Shown piece after piece: positions 7,625 through 17,517 of a stretch of DNA of 46,433 nucleotides. A program made the position numbers and the translations under genes. The stretch's first letter is position 1. Each line of letters opens with the position of its first letter. Source of the stretch: Bacteroidales bacterium OttesenSCG-928-M11 (lineage in GTDB: Bacteria; Bacteroidota; Bacteroidia; Bacteroidales; Azobacteroidaceae); NCBI GenBank assembly GCA_030265685.1, contig JAJDGO010000005.1, positions 1 through 46,433 on the forward strand, given 5' to 3'. Below the pieces are notes generated by a model, which was given only the letters and a program-made list of their open reading frames with translations, searched no databases and was not told the DNA's origin.

Positions 7625-9430
7625 ATGAATTATTCGCTTCTTGACTTTCTAACCTTGATCGGTTCTTTAGGGATGTTCCTTTATGGAATGAAAATGATGA
7701 GTGAAGGACTACAAAAAGTAGCCGGGGATAAAATGAGAAATATCCTTTCAGCAATGACTACAAACCGCTTTTCTGGAGTTCTTACCGGATTTTTAATCAC
7801 TGCCTTAGTTCAATCTTCTTCCGCTACCACCGTTATGGTAGTTAGTTTTGTAAACGCAGGCTTACTTACCCTGTTTCAATCCATCTCTGTTATCATGGGA
7901 GCCAATATCGGTACCACATTTACGGCATGGATCATTTCCATTTTTGGGTTTAAATTTAACATTGCAACAATAGCTCTTCCTCTCTTCGGATTAGCATTAC
8001 CATTTATGTTCTCATCCAAAAGTAAAAATAAATCATGGGGAGAATTTATCATCGGATTTTCTTTGCTTTTCATGGGATTGGAATTCCTCAAAGCAAGCGT
8101 TCCCGACTTACAAAGTAACCCGGAAATATTAGCCTTCTTAAGACAATATACCGAAATGGGCTTTGGCTCTATACTTCTTTTTCTCGGGATTGGGACACTA
8201 TTAACCATTATACTACAATCTTCTTCCGCCACAATGGCAATCACATTGGTTATGTGTAGTCAAGGATGGGTTTCTTTCGAAATAGCCTGTGCAATGATTT
8301 TGGGAGAAAACTTAGGAACAACACTCACGGCCAACTTAGCCGCACTATCTACAAATACTCAGGCCAGAAGAGCTGCTTTTTCTCATTTCTTATTTAATGG
8401 TTTTGGTCTTTTATGGGTAGTTTGTTTGTTCTATCCATTCTCTAGCTTCGTCGCCGGCATTATAGATCAAATAGGACCGGGAGATCCCTATGCTTTGAGC
8501 ATGTTCTTGGAAAACTTAGAGCAAACCGACCCGGAAACATTCAAAGCAATTACATCCGGAAGCGCAACCCTTACCGACTACCAAAAAGGAATGCAAGAAC
8601 AAATGCTTTCTTTGCAAACCTCAGTTTCATATGGCTTATCATTATTTCACACAGCCTACAATATTATAAATGTTTTTGTAATGATTTGGTTTGTTGCTTT
8701 ATACGAAAAAGTATGTCTAAAGGTTATCAAGAGCAAAGAATCTGATGAAGAATTTCAATTGCGACATATTCAATCTAATATGGTTTCAACATCCGAGCTA
8801 TCAGTATTTGAAGCAAAAAGCGAATTGACTGTATTTGCGGAACGAGCACACAGAATGATTAGCATGGTAAAAAAACTAAATACGATTACAGATGAAAGCA
8901 ACTTCTTAAAACTCTATAATCGAATTGAAAAATACGAAGATATTAGCGATAGGATGGAAATAGAAATAGCTAACTATCTAAACAAAGTATCCGAAGGAAG
9001 ATTAAGCTCCACAACTAAAGAAGAAATACGAGATATTTTACGAGCAAACACAGAGATAGAAAGCGTTGCCGATGCTGTCTGTAATATGGCAAGAACAATT
9101 AAACGCCGAAACAATACTAAATCGACCTTCAATGAAGAAATGAATAATAATCTGAACCACATGATTACTATCTGCGACAAAGCAGTAGCACGCATGATTG
9201 AGGTTCTCAAAATAAAGGAACCGAAAGATATTGACCTTGCCATTTCGATTAATCTAGAGAATGAGATCAATTTACTACGCTCTCAATTAAAGAAGAAAAA
9301 CATCGAAGATATTAACGAAGGAAAATACTCTTATCAAGACGGCGTTTATTATATGGACTTTATTGCAGAATGTGAAAAATTAGGAGACTACGTCATGAAT
9401 GTAGTTGAAGCCATCTGCTTAAAAAAATAA
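7625..9430 (+). CDS. Na+/phosphate cotransporter family protein with PhoU-like domain
   Basis: A 601-residue inner membrane transporter (NptA/YjbB type). Two inverted Na/Pi-cotransporter repeats each carry a QSSSAT motif: QSSSATTVMVVSFVNAGLL (about 63-81) and QSSSATMAITLVMCSQGW (about 198-215). They are the ion- and phosphate-binding signatures. About eight hydrophobic segments span residues 1-370. The C-terminal ~200 residues are a soluble helical PhoU-like domain (from about 400) that probably gates or senses phosphate state. purL starts 12 nt after its stop, so the two are likely co-transcribed. Direction (uptake or efflux) cannot be inferred. Confidence 0.9.
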   Translation: MNYSLLDFLTLIGSLGMFLYGMKMMSEGLQKVAGDKMRNILSAMTTNRFSGVLTGFLITALVQSSSATTVMVVSFVNAGLLTLFQSISVIMGANIGTTFTAWIISIFGFKFNIATIALPLFGLALPFMFSSKSKNKSWGEFIIGFSLLFMGLEFLKASVPDLQSNPEILAFLRQYTEMGFGSILLFLGIGTLLTIILQSSSATMAITLVMCSQGWVSFEIACAMILGENLGTTLTANLAALSTNTQARRAAFSHFLFNGFGLLWVVCLFYPFSSFVAGIIDQIGPGDPYALSMFLENLEQTDPETFKAITSGSATLTDYQKGMQEQMLSLQTSVSYGLSLFHTAYNIINVFVMIWFVALYEKVCLKVIKSKESDEEFQLRHIQSNMVSTSELSVFEAKSELTVFAERAHRMISMVKKLNTITDESNFLKLYNRIEKYEDISDRMEIEIANYLNKVSEGRLSSTTKEEIRDILRANTEIESVADAVCNMARTIKRRNNTKSTFNEEMNNNLNHMITICDKAVARMIEVLKIKEPKDIDLAISINLENEINLLRSQLKKKNIEDINEGKYSYQDGVYYMDFIAECEKLGDYVMNVVEAICLKK

Positions 9431-9442
9431 AATTAACAGAAT

Positions 9443-12400
9443 ATGATTATCTTTTTTAAGACACAAATAAATTCAATCTTAGCGGTTGAAGCTTCTGATA
9501 AACCATCAAAAGAAGACATAAAAAAATTAGTATGGTTATTTGGGAATGCAACATTTTTAGATAACCGGATAATTAACCATTATCTGCTTGGTCCGCGCAA
9601 AGAAATGATTACTCCTTGGAGTACAAATGCGGTAGAAATTACTCAGATTATGGATATTCCGGGAATAAGCCGTATCGAAGAATTTCTTATTATAGAAGAT
9701 AAAGACACTCCTTACGATCCAATGCTACAAAGAATCTATGAAAGCATAGGACAAGATATTTATACTATTAATAAAAAGCCGGACAAAATAAACAGCATCG
9801 AAGACATAGCGGCTTTTAATCAACAAGAAGGTTTGGCTTTAAGCTGGGAAGAGATTGAATACTTGAATAGTGTAAGTAAAAAATTAAATCGAAAACTAAC
9901 AGACAGTGAAGTTTTTGGCTTTTCGCAAGTCAATTCGGAACACTGCCGACACAAAATATTTAATGGAATATTTGTCATTGATGGAGAAGAAAAAGAATCA
10001 ACTCTTTTTCAATTAATCAAAAAAACCTCCAAAGACAATCCAAATGCTTTAGTATCGGCTTATAAAGATAATGTAGCTTTCAATGCTGGACCTATTGTTG
10101 AGCAATTTGCACCAAAAAGCGGAGACAAACCCGACTTCTTTGAAGTAAAAGATATTGAAACCGTTATATCCCTAAAAGCAGAAACTCATAATTTCCCTAC
10201 AACCGTAGAACCATTCAATGGAGCTTCGACAGGAACAGGAGGAGAAATCCGCGACCGTTTAGCCGGAGGTAAAGCATCTTTGCCTTTAGCCGGAACAGCT
10301 GTTTATATGACTTCTTATCCACGTACCGAATTTGATCGAGAATGGGAGAAAGCAATGTCGCCTCGTAAATGGTTGTATCAAACTCCGGAGCAAATATTGA
10401 TAAAAGCCTCAAACGGGGCATCCGATTTTGGAAATAAATTCGGCCAACCACTTATCGCCGGATCCGTATTAACTTTCGAACATGAAGAGAATAACAAGCA
10501 ATATGCCTACGACAAAGTAATTATGCTTGCGGGAGGTGTTGGATTTGCCAAAAGAGAAGACGCTCTGAAAGGAGAAGTTGAGTCTGGAGAAAAAATTGTT
10601 GTTCTTGGTGGAGATAATTACCGAATAGGAATGGGAGGAGGAGCTGTTTCTTCAGTAGATACAGGAGAATACAACAGCGGAATTGAATTAAATGCCGTAC
10701 AAAGAGCTAATCCCGAAATGCAAAAACGAGTAGCAAATGTTATTCGTACATTAGCAGAATCCGATAAAAACCCTGTTGTTTCTATTCATGACCACGGAGC
10801 TGGTGGACACTTAAACTGTTTGTCGGAACTAATAGAAACTACCGGAGGTAAAATTGACTTAGATAAACTACCGGTTGGAGATCCTACCCTATCTGCCAAA
10901 GAAATCATTGGAAACGAAAGCCAAGAGCGGATGGGAATGGTTCTGAAAGAAAAAGATTTAGACCATTTGAGAAAAATTGCCGACCGCGAACGTTCTCCAA
11001 TGTATGTTGTAGGAGAAACAACAAATGATATGCAGTTTGTATTTTGTCAAGAAGACGGACAAACTCCATTGAATATGCAGCTATCCGACTTCTTCGGAAA
11101 ACCACCTCGTACGGTAATGAATGATATGACAATCAAGGAATCATTCAAGCCGCTTGAGTATGACGTCAAAGATTTACATGGATATTTAACAGAAGTATTA
11201 CAATTAGAAGCAGTAGCTTGTAAAGACTGGTTAACAAATAAGGTAGACCGATCGGTAACAGGAAAAGTTGCCCGCCAACAATGCCAAGGAGAAATCCAAT
11301 TACCTTTAAGTGACTTAGGAGCAGTAGCTCTTGATTACAAAGGAAAAGCCGGAATTGCAACATCTATCGGTCACGCGCCGCAAGTTGCTATTATTGATGC
11401 AGGAGCAGGATCTGTAATGGCAATTGCAGAATCACTAACAAATATCGTTTTTGCCCCATTAAAAGATAAACTAAATAGTGTATCATTGAGTGCAAACTGG
11501 ATGTGGCCTTGCAAAAATCCGGGAGAAGATGCCCGATTATACCAGGCTGTTGAAGCTTGCTCAAACTTTGCCTGTGAGTTAGGAATCAATATCCCAACGG
11601 GAAAAGATTCTCTTTCTATGACACAAAAGTATGGCAGTGAAAAAGTATACTCTCCGGGAACGGTTATTATATCTGCTGCAGGAGAAGTTTCGGATATAAA
11701 GAGAATTGTATCTCCTGTTATACAGAATATTAGTAAAACTAATTTATATTATATCGATTTTTCTTTTGATTCATTCAAATTAGGAGGCTCGGCATTTGCT
11801 CAAACTCTAAATTTAATTGGGGATGAAGTACCAACTGTAAAAGATGCAGAATATTTCAAATCAGCTTTTAATACAGTACAAAGATTAATTGAAGAAGGAC
11901 TTGTAATTGCCGGCCATGACATTTCTGCCGGTGGTATGATTACAACTTTACTTGAGATGTGTTTTGCTAATGTAGATGGAGGTTTGGAAATCGGATTAGA
12001 CAAAATGAAAGAAGCTGATTTGATTAAGATTTTATTTAGCGAAAATCCGGGAGTCATTCTTCAGGTACAAAACCATAAAGAAGTTGAAGCAATATTTAAT
12101 GAAGTAGGAATTGCATTTGCAAAGATTGGACGTCCATGCAAAGAACGTCACATATTAATTTCACATAATAAAAATCAATATCACTTCGGCATTGATTATA
12201 TGCGTGATGTTTGGTACACTTCTTCTTATCTTCTTGATCGCAAACAATCGGGAGAATCTTGTGCCCGCGAACGTTTCGACAACTATAAACAACAACCCTT
12301 GTCATATAAGTTCAATAAAAGCTTTAACGGATCGTTAGATTCTTTCAACTTATCTGCCGACAGGAAACAATCGGGAATTAAAGCTGCAATTATCCGCGAA

Positions 12401-13132
12401 AAAGGAACCAACGGAGAACGAGAAATGGCCTATTCTCTTTACCTTGCCGGATTTGATGTAAAAGATGTTCACACAACCGACTTAACCAGTGGGCGAGAAA
12501 CATTAGAAGATGTAAATATGATTGTCTTCTGCGGAGGATTTTCTAATTCCGATGTGTTAGGATCAGCTAAAGGTTGGGCCGGAGCATTAAAGTATAATGA
12601 AAAGGCTCGAATTGCGTTGGAAAATTTCTACGCTCGTCCCGATACACTTAGTTTAGGAGTTTGCAATGGTTGTCAATTAATGGTCGAATTAAACTTGCTT
12701 TGTCCAAATCATTCTAAAAAACCAACCATGCTTCATAACGATTCTCATAAATTCGAATCCGAATTTGTTTCGATATCTATCCCTAAAAACCGATCGGTAA
12801 TGTTTGGTTCATTGGCCGGATCAAAGCTCGGAATTTGGGTAGCTCACGGAGAAGGTAAGTTCCATTTACCAATGGAAGAAAAGAAATACTCTATTGTTGC
12901 AAAATATATTTATGATGGTTACCCGGGCAATCCAAATGGTTCTGATTATTCAGTAGCCGGAATATCTTCAAAAGATGGTCGCCATTTGGCAATAATGCCT
13001 CACTTAGAGAGAGCAATCTTCCCTTGGCAATGGGCATACTATCCAAACAATAGGAAGAATGACGAAGTAAGTCCTTGGATCGAAGCTTTTGTTAATGCCC
13101 GCCGTTGGATAGAAGAAAAAACAGCAAAATAA
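9443..13132 (+). CDS. purL: Phosphoribosylformylglycinamidine synthase (single-chain PurL)
   Basis: A 1229-residue enzyme that converts FGAR, glutamine and ATP to FGAM in purine biosynthesis. This is the long form with synthetase and glutaminase fused. The N-terminal region and linker hold the signature FSQVNSEHCRHKIFNG. AIRS-type ATP-binding halves include KAETHNFPTTVEPFNGASTG and SIHDHGAGGHLNCLSE, then TGKDSLSM and GHDISAGGM. The C-terminal class I glutaminase has the nucleophile Cys in GVCNGCQ and His in the PHLERAIFPWQW region. Length is family-typical. Ends 37 nt before a strong bidirectional terminator. Confidence 0.97.
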   Translation: MIIFFKTQINSILAVEASDKPSKEDIKKLVWLFGNATFLDNRIINHYLLGPRKEMITPWSTNAVEITQIMDIPGISRIEEFLIIEDKDTPYDPMLQRIYESIGQDIYTINKKPDKINSIEDIAAFNQQEGLALSWEEIEYLNSVSKKLNRKLTDSEVFGFSQVNSEHCRHKIFNGIFVIDGEEKESTLFQLIKKTSKDNPNALVSAYKDNVAFNAGPIVEQFAPKSGDKPDFFEVKDIETVISLKAETHNFPTTVEPFNGASTGTGGEIRDRLAGGKASLPLAGTAVYMTSYPRTEFDREWEKAMSPRKWLYQTPEQILIKASNGASDFGNKFGQPLIAGSVLTFEHEENNKQYAYDKVIMLAGGVGFAKREDALKGEVESGEKIVVLGGDNYRIGMGGGAVSSVDTGEYNSGIELNAVQRANPEMQKRVANVIRTLAESDKNPVVSIHDHGAGGHLNCLSELIETTGGKIDLDKLPVGDPTLSAKEIIGNESQERMGMVLKEKDLDHLRKIADRERSPMYVVGETTNDMQFVFCQEDGQTPLNMQLSDFFGKPPRTVMNDMTIKESFKPLEYDVKDLHGYLTEVLQLEAVACKDWLTNKVDRSVTGKVARQQCQGEIQLPLSDLGAVALDYKGKAGIATSIGHAPQVAIIDAGAGSVMAIAESLTNIVFAPLKDKLNSVSLSANWMWPCKNPGEDARLYQAVEACSNFACELGINIPTGKDSLSMTQKYGSEKVYSPGTVIISAAGEVSDIKRIVSPVIQNISKTNLYYIDFSFDSFKLGGSAFAQTLNLIGDEVPTVKDAEYFKSAFNTVQRLIEEGLVIAGHDISAGGMITTLLEMCFANVDGGLEIGLDKMKEADLIKILFSENPGVILQVQNHKEVEAIFNEVGIAFAKIGRPCKERHILISHNKNQYHFGIDYMRDVWYTSSYLLDRKQSGESCARERFDNYKQQPLSYKFNKSFNGSLDSFNLSADRKQSGIKAAIIREKGTNGEREMAYSLYLAGFDVKDVHTTDLTSGRETLEDVNMIVFCGGFSNSDVLGSAKGWAGALKYNEKARIALENFYARPDTLSLGVCNGCQLMVELNLLCPNHSKKPTMLHNDSHKFESEFVSISIPKNRSVMFGSLAGSKLGIWVAHGEGKFHLPMEEKKYSIVAKYIYDGYPGNPNGSDYSVAGISSKDGRHLAIMPHLERAIFPWQWAYYPNNRKNDEVSPWIEAFVNARRWIEEKTAK

Positions 13133-13168
13133 CTTTTTCGAAATTATTTTATCTAAATTTCAAATACA

Positions 13169-13200
13169 AAAAAATCCTTTTTGAAAAAAAAGGATTTTTT
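13169..13200. terminator. Bidirectional terminator between purL and the PqqD-like gene
   Basis: A perfect 14-bp stem AAAAAATCCTTTTT (13169-13182) with its complement (13187-13200) around a GAAA tetraloop. T runs follow on both strands. It serves purL (+) and the grpE-dnaJ-PqqD-like operon (-). Confidence 0.85.
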
Positions 13201-13217
13201 ATTTTAGCTATTAAGAC

Positions 13218-13556
13218 TTATTCTACAGTGATAAAATCGTTTTGAATCAAACTTTGGAGGAATACAACAACCCGATCATCGAATAGATCTTGTCCTTGTG
13301 CTACTTCTTCCAAATCGGAAAGAATATCTTGAACAGAGCGTTTTCCATCAATCAAACGCCAAACAGCTGAGCCATTTGCATCAAAGTCGAGTTTGATTTC
13401 GTTTTTACGGCCTTTGGGCAAAAGAAATTTTATTTGCCACTTCTTAGTATAACGGGGATAAGTAATTGTAATAAGATTGTCATCATTAAAAATGGTTCCT
13501 ACATTTTCATTTATTGCAGGAACCATTTTTAATATATCTTGTATTTTTTCAGGCAT
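13218..13556 (-). CDS. PqqD-like (RRE-fold) small protein
   Basis: A 112-residue protein. The C-terminal part has the PqqD pattern: LDFDANGSAVWRLIDGKRSV (about 56-75) followed by DILSDL and a terminal helix FLQSLIQNDFITVE. PqqD-type domains form the RiPP recognition element that presents precursor peptides to modifying enzymes. No radical SAM enzyme or precursor is seen nearby, so peptide modification is not supported here. It starts 5 nt after the dnaJ stop, making it the last gene of grpE-dnaJ. A role linked to chaperone function or an unrelated peptide-binding job is possible; I cannot choose. Confidence 0.7.
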   Translation of the reverse strand: MPEKIQDILKMVPAINENVGTIFNDDNLITITYPRYTKKWQIKFLLPKGRKNEIKLDFDANGSAVWRLIDGKRSVQDILSDLEEVAQGQDLFDDRVVVFLQSLIQNDFITVE

Positions 13557-13561
13557 AATGC

Positions 13562-14713
13562 TTAATCAACCAAGTTACGAAATTTACTAAAGATCTGTTC
13601 TTTTACCGATTTATCCGGTTGAAAATTGTTATCATCCCCTATTGAAGAGATAATTTCTTCTTGTTCTTTCGATAGTTTTTCGGGAACATAGACAGAAACA
13701 TTAATAACTAAGTCTCCTGTTCCGTAACGATTTAGCATCGGTAATCCTTTATTTTTCAAACGTAATATTTTGCCCGGCTGAGTTCCCGGATCTATTTTGA
13801 TTTTTGCCTTTCCCTCAATCGTAGGAACTTCAACTGTTGCTCCGAGAGCAGCTTGAGGAAAAGATAATAAAAGGTTATAAATCACGTCATTTTGATCGCG
13901 AATTAGTTCCGGATGAGGTTCTTCTTCTATCAATACTAAAAGATCTCCGTTGATTCCGCCTCTACGAGCTGCATTTCCTTTTCCTTGCATGGAGAGTTGC
14001 ATGTTATCCATGACTCCGGGAGGAATATTTAATGCAATTATATCTTCTTGAATAGAAACTCCTTCGCCCGAACAATGCGAACATTTTTTTGTAATACGAG
14101 AACCTTCTCCTCCGCAATCGGGACAAACAGACTGTGTTTGCATCGTTCCTATCATTGTATTTACCGTCCGGATTACTTGTCCCGACCCATTACAAGTAGA
14201 ACATGTGGAAAGTTCGGTTCCGTTTTCCGAGCCATTACCGTTACAATGAGAGCAGGCAACGTATTTTTTCACCTTAATCTTTTTCTCAACGCCATGGGCA
14301 ATCTCTTTTAACGATAGCTTTACTTTGACACGAAGATCGGTTCCTCTATTAACTCGTTTGGATGATCCTCGTCCAAATCCTCCAAAACCTCCAAATCCAC
14401 CGAAAGCACTTCCGAAAATATCTCCGAATTGAGAGAAAATATCATCCATAGACATGTTTCCTCCATATCCACTTGAAGCAGCTCCTCCAACTCCCGCATG
14501 ACCATACTGATCATATCGTCTGCGTTTGTCTTCATTGCTTAATACTTCGTATGCTTCGGCTGCTTCTTTGAATTTATCTTCAGCTGTTTTATCTCCCGGA
14601 TTTTTATCGGGATGGTATTGAATAGCTTTTTTCCGATAAGCTTTCTTTATTTCTTCTCCGCTTGCTGTTTTAGAGATTTCTAAAACTTCGTAATAACATC
14701 GTTTAGTTGCCAT
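13562..14713 (-). CDS. dnaJ: Chaperone DnaJ (Hsp40)
   Basis: A 383-residue co-chaperone that delivers substrates to DnaK and stimulates its ATPase. J domain (1-70) with HPD at 34-36; Gly/Phe-rich linker (about 75-115, [12 protein letters not shown]); zinc domain with four CxxCxGxG repeats ([32 protein letters not shown]); then the C-terminal substrate-binding domains. Complete and typical. Lies 20 nt downstream of grpE. Confidence 0.97.
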   Translation of the reverse strand: MATKRCYYEVLEISKTASGEEIKKAYRKKAIQYHPDKNPGDKTAEDKFKEAAEAYEVLSNEDKRRRYDQYGHAGVGGAASSGYGGNMSMDDIFSQFGDIFGSAFGGFGGFGGFGRGSSKRVNRGTDLRVKVKLSLKEIAHGVEKKIKVKKYVACSHCNGNGSENGTELSTCSTCNGSGQVIRTVNTMIGTMQTQSVCPDCGGEGSRITKKCSHCSGEGVSIQEDIIALNIPPGVMDNMQLSMQGKGNAARRGGINGDLLVLIEEEPHPELIRDQNDVIYNLLLSFPQAALGATVEVPTIEGKAKIKIDPGTQPGKILRLKNKGLPMLNRYGTGDLVINVSVYVPEKLSKEQEEIISSIGDDNNFQPDKSVKEQIFSKFRNLVD

Positions 14714-14733
14714 TTTATTAAGGGTCTTTCCTA

Positions 14734-15264
14734 TTAGTTTGCCACTACCACTTTGGCATGACGAATCACTTTTTCATTAAGAGTATATCCGGTTTGTACG
14801 CTATCTACGACAGAACCTTTTTGTTCTTCGTTTTCGGCAGGTATCATTGCCACAGCTTCGTGCAATTCCGGATCGAAAGTTTGACCAATATCTTCAATTG
14901 GTTTTACTCCGTTTTGTTGAAGAAATGTCTGAAATTTATTATAAATCAAGTTAACTCCCTCTTTAAGAGGCTCTATATCTTTCGACTTATCAATATTTTC
15001 CAAAGCACGTTGAAAATCATCTTGTAAAGGAAGCAAACCGGATAAAACTTTTTCGCCTCCATTTTTTATCAAGTCTGCCTTTTCTTTGATTGTTCGTTTG
15101 CGGAAATTATCGTATTCTGCCATTAATCGAAGATAAGCATCTTTCATTTGTGCCAATTCATCCGCCAGATTGTCAGCATTCTCATCCTTTGGCATATCTT
15201 CTGCTAAGTTGTCAGTGATATTTTCTTCCAACTCGACTTCTTTTTTTGAATCTTTCTTGTCCAT
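14734..15264 (-). CDS. grpE: Nucleotide exchange factor GrpE
   Basis: A 176-residue ADP/ATP exchange factor for DnaK. It has an acidic, low-complexity N-terminus (1-40), a long coiled-coil with the signature [14 protein letters not shown] (about 49-62), and a C-terminal beta-wing ending in the family pattern [23 protein letters not shown]. First gene of grpE-dnaJ-PqqD-like. I see no CIRCE (HrcA) operator and no clear TAnnTTTG box right upstream; a 22-bp dyad array lies between it and truA. Confidence 0.95.
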   Translation of the reverse strand: MDKKDSKKEVELEENITDNLAEDMPKDENADNLADELAQMKDAYLRLMAEYDNFRKRTIKEKADLIKNGGEKVLSGLLPLQDDFQRALENIDKSKDIEPLKEGVNLIYNKFQTFLQQNGVKPIEDIGQTFDPELHEAVAMIPAENEEQKGSVVDSVQTGYTLNEKVIRHAKVVVAN

Positions 15265-15398
15265 AATTTAGTTGATTAATATAAATTAAACATTGTTTAT
15301 CAAGCGCTTAGAAACAAATGACAACAATCGAATGTTTTATATTCAATAGTATTGAAGCAAATAAAGTGCCAAAGTGATTGCTTGTAAAGATCAAGTAT

Positions 15399-15523
15399 CT
15401 GATAATGGAAAAGATACTATAACTTTACCCAAGTTATAGTAAAACTTGAGGGAAGTTATTGTAGAACTTGGGTAAAGTTTTATTAGAACTTTGATCAAGT
15501 TGTTGTAAAACTTTGGGCGAAGG
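15399..15523. repeat. 22-bp-period dyad array B (between grpE and truA)
   Basis: The purest array. Five 15-mers start at 15421, 15443, 15465, 15487 and 15509, exactly 22 nt apart: AACTTTACCCAAGTT, AACTTGAGGGAAGTT, AACTTGGGTAAAGTT, AACTTTGATCAAGTT and a degraded fifth copy. Linkers are ATAGTAA, ATTGTAG, TTATTAG and GTTGTAA. Units 1 and 3 are exact reverse complements. Upstream in register are an AAAAG-ended unit at 15399-15413 with linker ATACTAT, and a weaker linker CAAGTAT at 15392-15398. The rest of this 350-bp gap shows nothing else apart from the truA -7 element. Confidence 0.85.
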
Positions 15524-15599
15524 TCGTTTTTCGGGATCGATTTATTAGAAAATTCGTTCGTTCGATTTTATATTCGATCTCCTTTTCAAGTAATTTAAT

Positions 15600-15607
15600 T
15601 ACCTTTG
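15600..15607 (+). promoter_or_regulatory. Bacteroidota promoter -7 element for truA
   Basis: TACCTTTG matches TAnnTTTG and ends 7 nt before ATG 15615, so the transcript would have a very short leader or be nearly leaderless. No convincing -33 TTG is seen. Confidence 0.6.
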
Positions 15608-15614
15608 CAAGCAT

Positions 15615-16367
15615 ATGGCACGCTATTTTATCTATCTTTCTTATAATGGGAAGCCTTATTGCGGATGGCAAATCCAACCGAATGGAATAACTGTACAAGA
15701 AGAATTAGAAACTGCCTTGTCTACTTTGCTACGTTCTTCTATTTCGGTTACCGGAGCAGGGCGTACCGACTCGGGAGTTCATGCTCATTTGATGGTTGCT
15801 CACTTTGATTTCGATGAAAATAGAATCGATTGTGTTCAGTTGCAAGACAAACTTAACCGGATTCTCCCTCCGGATATAGCAGTTCATTTTATTCGCCCGG
15901 TAACATCCGAAGCGCATGCTCGTTTCGATGCTTTATCTCGAACATACAAATACTATATCATCGACCATAAAAATCCTTTTTTGAAAGAAACAGCTTATTA
16001 TATCCCCCGACAATTAGATTATGTCCGGATGAATGAAGCGGCTAAGATTTTGTTTGATTATATCGATTTTACCAGTTTCAGTAAATTGCATACGGATGTT
16101 AAGACTAATAACTGTAAAATAATGAGGGCCGAATGGATTAAGGAAAACGAAACTTGGGTATTTATCGTTCAAGCCGACCGATTTCTTAGGAATATGGTTC
16201 GGGCAATTGTAGGAACTCTCCTCGAAGTTGGGCGAAATAAACTAAGTATTGATGATTTCCGGAAAATTATCGAACTCCAAGATAGAGGAAAAGCCGGAAC
16301 TTCCGCTCCGGCTCATGCTCTTTTCCTTTATAATATAGAATATCCTGAATCGATATTCCTTACATAA
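15615..16367 (+). CDS. truA: tRNA pseudouridine(38-40) synthase
   Basis: A 250-residue TruA that isomerises uridines 38-40 of tRNA anticodon arms to pseudouridine. The catalytic motif [11 protein letters not shown] places the nucleophilic Asp at residue 52. Other family segments are [20 protein letters not shown] near the start and [18 protein letters not shown] near 195. The stop (16365-16367) overlaps the 3' end of convergent galE by 8 bp. A 22-bp dyad array lies upstream. Confidence 0.95.
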   Translation: MARYFIYLSYNGKPYCGWQIQPNGITVQEELETALSTLLRSSISVTGAGRTDSGVHAHLMVAHFDFDENRIDCVQLQDKLNRILPPDIAVHFIRPVTSEAHARFDALSRTYKYYIIDHKNPFLKETAYYIPRQLDYVRMNEAAKILFDYIDFTSFSKLHTDVKTNNCKIMRAEWIKENETWVFIVQADRFLRNMVRAIVGTLLEVGRNKLSIDDFRKIIELQDRGKAGTSAPAHALFLYNIEYPESIFLT

Positions 16368-17394
16368 TTCCTCTTTCTCTTAATTTCACTTGCCACTCCC
16401 AAGCAGTACGCAATGTGTTTTCTATTGTTTCTTCGGCTGTCCATCCTAAAACTTCGTTCGAGAATGTTGGGTCTGCCCATACTTGTTCAATATCTCCTTC
16501 TCTACGTCCTACTATTTTATAGGGAACTTTAACGCCTGTTGCTTTCTCGAAAGTATTAATTAATTCCAAAACAGAAAGACCTCTTCCTGTTCCTAAGTTG
16601 AAATATTCCAGATTTTTTTCTGATTTATCTGTCAACATTCTGTCTAATGCTTTCACATGAGCTTTTGCTAAGTCAACAACATAAATATAATCGCGGATAC
16701 AAGAGCCATCAGGTGTGCTATAATCATCACCAAATACGCTAAGTTCTTGTCTGATTCCCATAGCTGTTTGTGTTAAGAATGGGATAAGATTTTGAGGAAC
16801 GCCATTAGGAAGCTCTCCAATTTCAGTACTTGGGTGAGCGCCTATCGGATTAAAGTAACGAAGGATGATACTTTTATAAGAAGTTCCTGAATAAATAGTG
16901 TCGCGAATAATTTCTTCGTCGATTTGTTTGGTATTACCATAAGGAGAAAGTGCTTCTTTTATAGGAGCATTTTCTGTAACCGGAAGAATATCCGGCTGAC
17001 CATATACTGTGCATGAGGAAGAGAATACAAATCCTTTTACACCAAATTGCGGCATCAATTCCAAAAGGTTAAGTAAAGAAACAATATTATTCCTATAATA
17101 CAACAAAGGTTTCTGAACTGATTCGCCTACGGCCTTGCTTGCTGCGAAATGAATTATACCTTTGATATTTTTATATTTACCAAAAATTTCCTTCATTTTA
17201 TCGAAATCTGTACAATCTGCTAATTCGAAAGCAGGACGAATACCTGTGATTTTTTCGATTCCGTCAATTACATTTTCGTTCGAGTTAGATAAGTTATCTA
17301 CAACAATAACTTCATAGCCTGCATTTTGTAGCTCAACTGTGGTATGAGAGCCAATATATCCGGCTCCGCCCGTTACAAGGATCTGATCTTTCAT
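16360..17394 (-). CDS. galE: UDP-glucose 4-epimerase
   Basis: A 344-residue extended short-chain dehydrogenase that interconverts UDP-glucose and UDP-galactose, feeding glycan synthesis. N-terminal NAD-binding motif [11 protein letters not shown]; catalytic SSSCTVYG and YGNTK (Tyr and Lys of YxxxK); [16 protein letters not shown] in the substrate region. Length is typical. It has its own -7 element and converges with truA with an 8-bp overlap of coding ends. Confidence 0.94.
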   Translation of the reverse strand: MKDQILVTGGAGYIGSHTTVELQNAGYEVIVVDNLSNSNENVIDGIEKITGIRPAFELADCTDFDKMKEIFGKYKNIKGIIHFAASKAVGESVQKPLLYYRNNIVSLLNLLELMPQFGVKGFVFSSSCTVYGQPDILPVTENAPIKEALSPYGNTKQIDEEIIRDTIYSGTSYKSIILRYFNPIGAHPSTEIGELPNGVPQNLIPFLTQTAMGIRQELSVFGDDYSTPDGSCIRDYIYVVDLAKAHVKALDRMLTDKSEKNLEYFNLGTGRGLSVLELINTFEKATGVKVPYKIVGRREGDIEQVWADPTFSNEVLGWTAEETIENTLRTAWEWQVKLRERGIM

Positions 17395-17421
17395 TATGGT
17401 ATTTTTATATTAATTAGGTAG

Positions 17422-17429
17422 CAAAGGTA
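17422..17429 (-). promoter_or_regulatory. Bacteroidota promoter -7 element for galE
   Basis: The minus strand reads TACCTTTG, matching TAnnTTTG, 27 nt upstream of the galE ATG. Confidence 0.6.
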
Positions 17430-17455
17430 CAAAAAACGGAAAAGATAGCAATAAA

Positions 17456-17489
17456 AAACCGGAAGATTATATTAAATAACTTCCGGTTT
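17456..17489 (-). terminator. Terminator of trxA
   Basis: A 10-bp stem AAACCGGAAG (17456-17465) with CTTCCGGTTT (17480-17489) and a 14-nt loop. On the minus strand it is followed by TTTTTTAT, just after the trxA stop and before the galE promoter. Confidence 0.75.
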
Positions 17490-17517
17490 CCAACCAAAAT
17501 TAAATTAGCCACTATGT

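Noticed and set aside
13218-15264. RiPP biosynthetic cluster around the PqqD-like gene
   Set aside because: No precursor peptide, radical SAM enzyme, cyclase or transporter is found in the neighbourhood.
15265-15398. CIRCE/HrcA heat-shock operator upstream of grpE
   Set aside because: No TTAGCACTC-N9-GAGTGCTAA or close variant is seen in this stretch.
15377-15523. CRISPR array between grpE and truA
   Set aside because: The repeated unit is a degenerate 15-mer with 7-nt linkers; CRISPR needs ~25-40-nt identical repeats with unique ~30-nt spacers. No cas gene is present.
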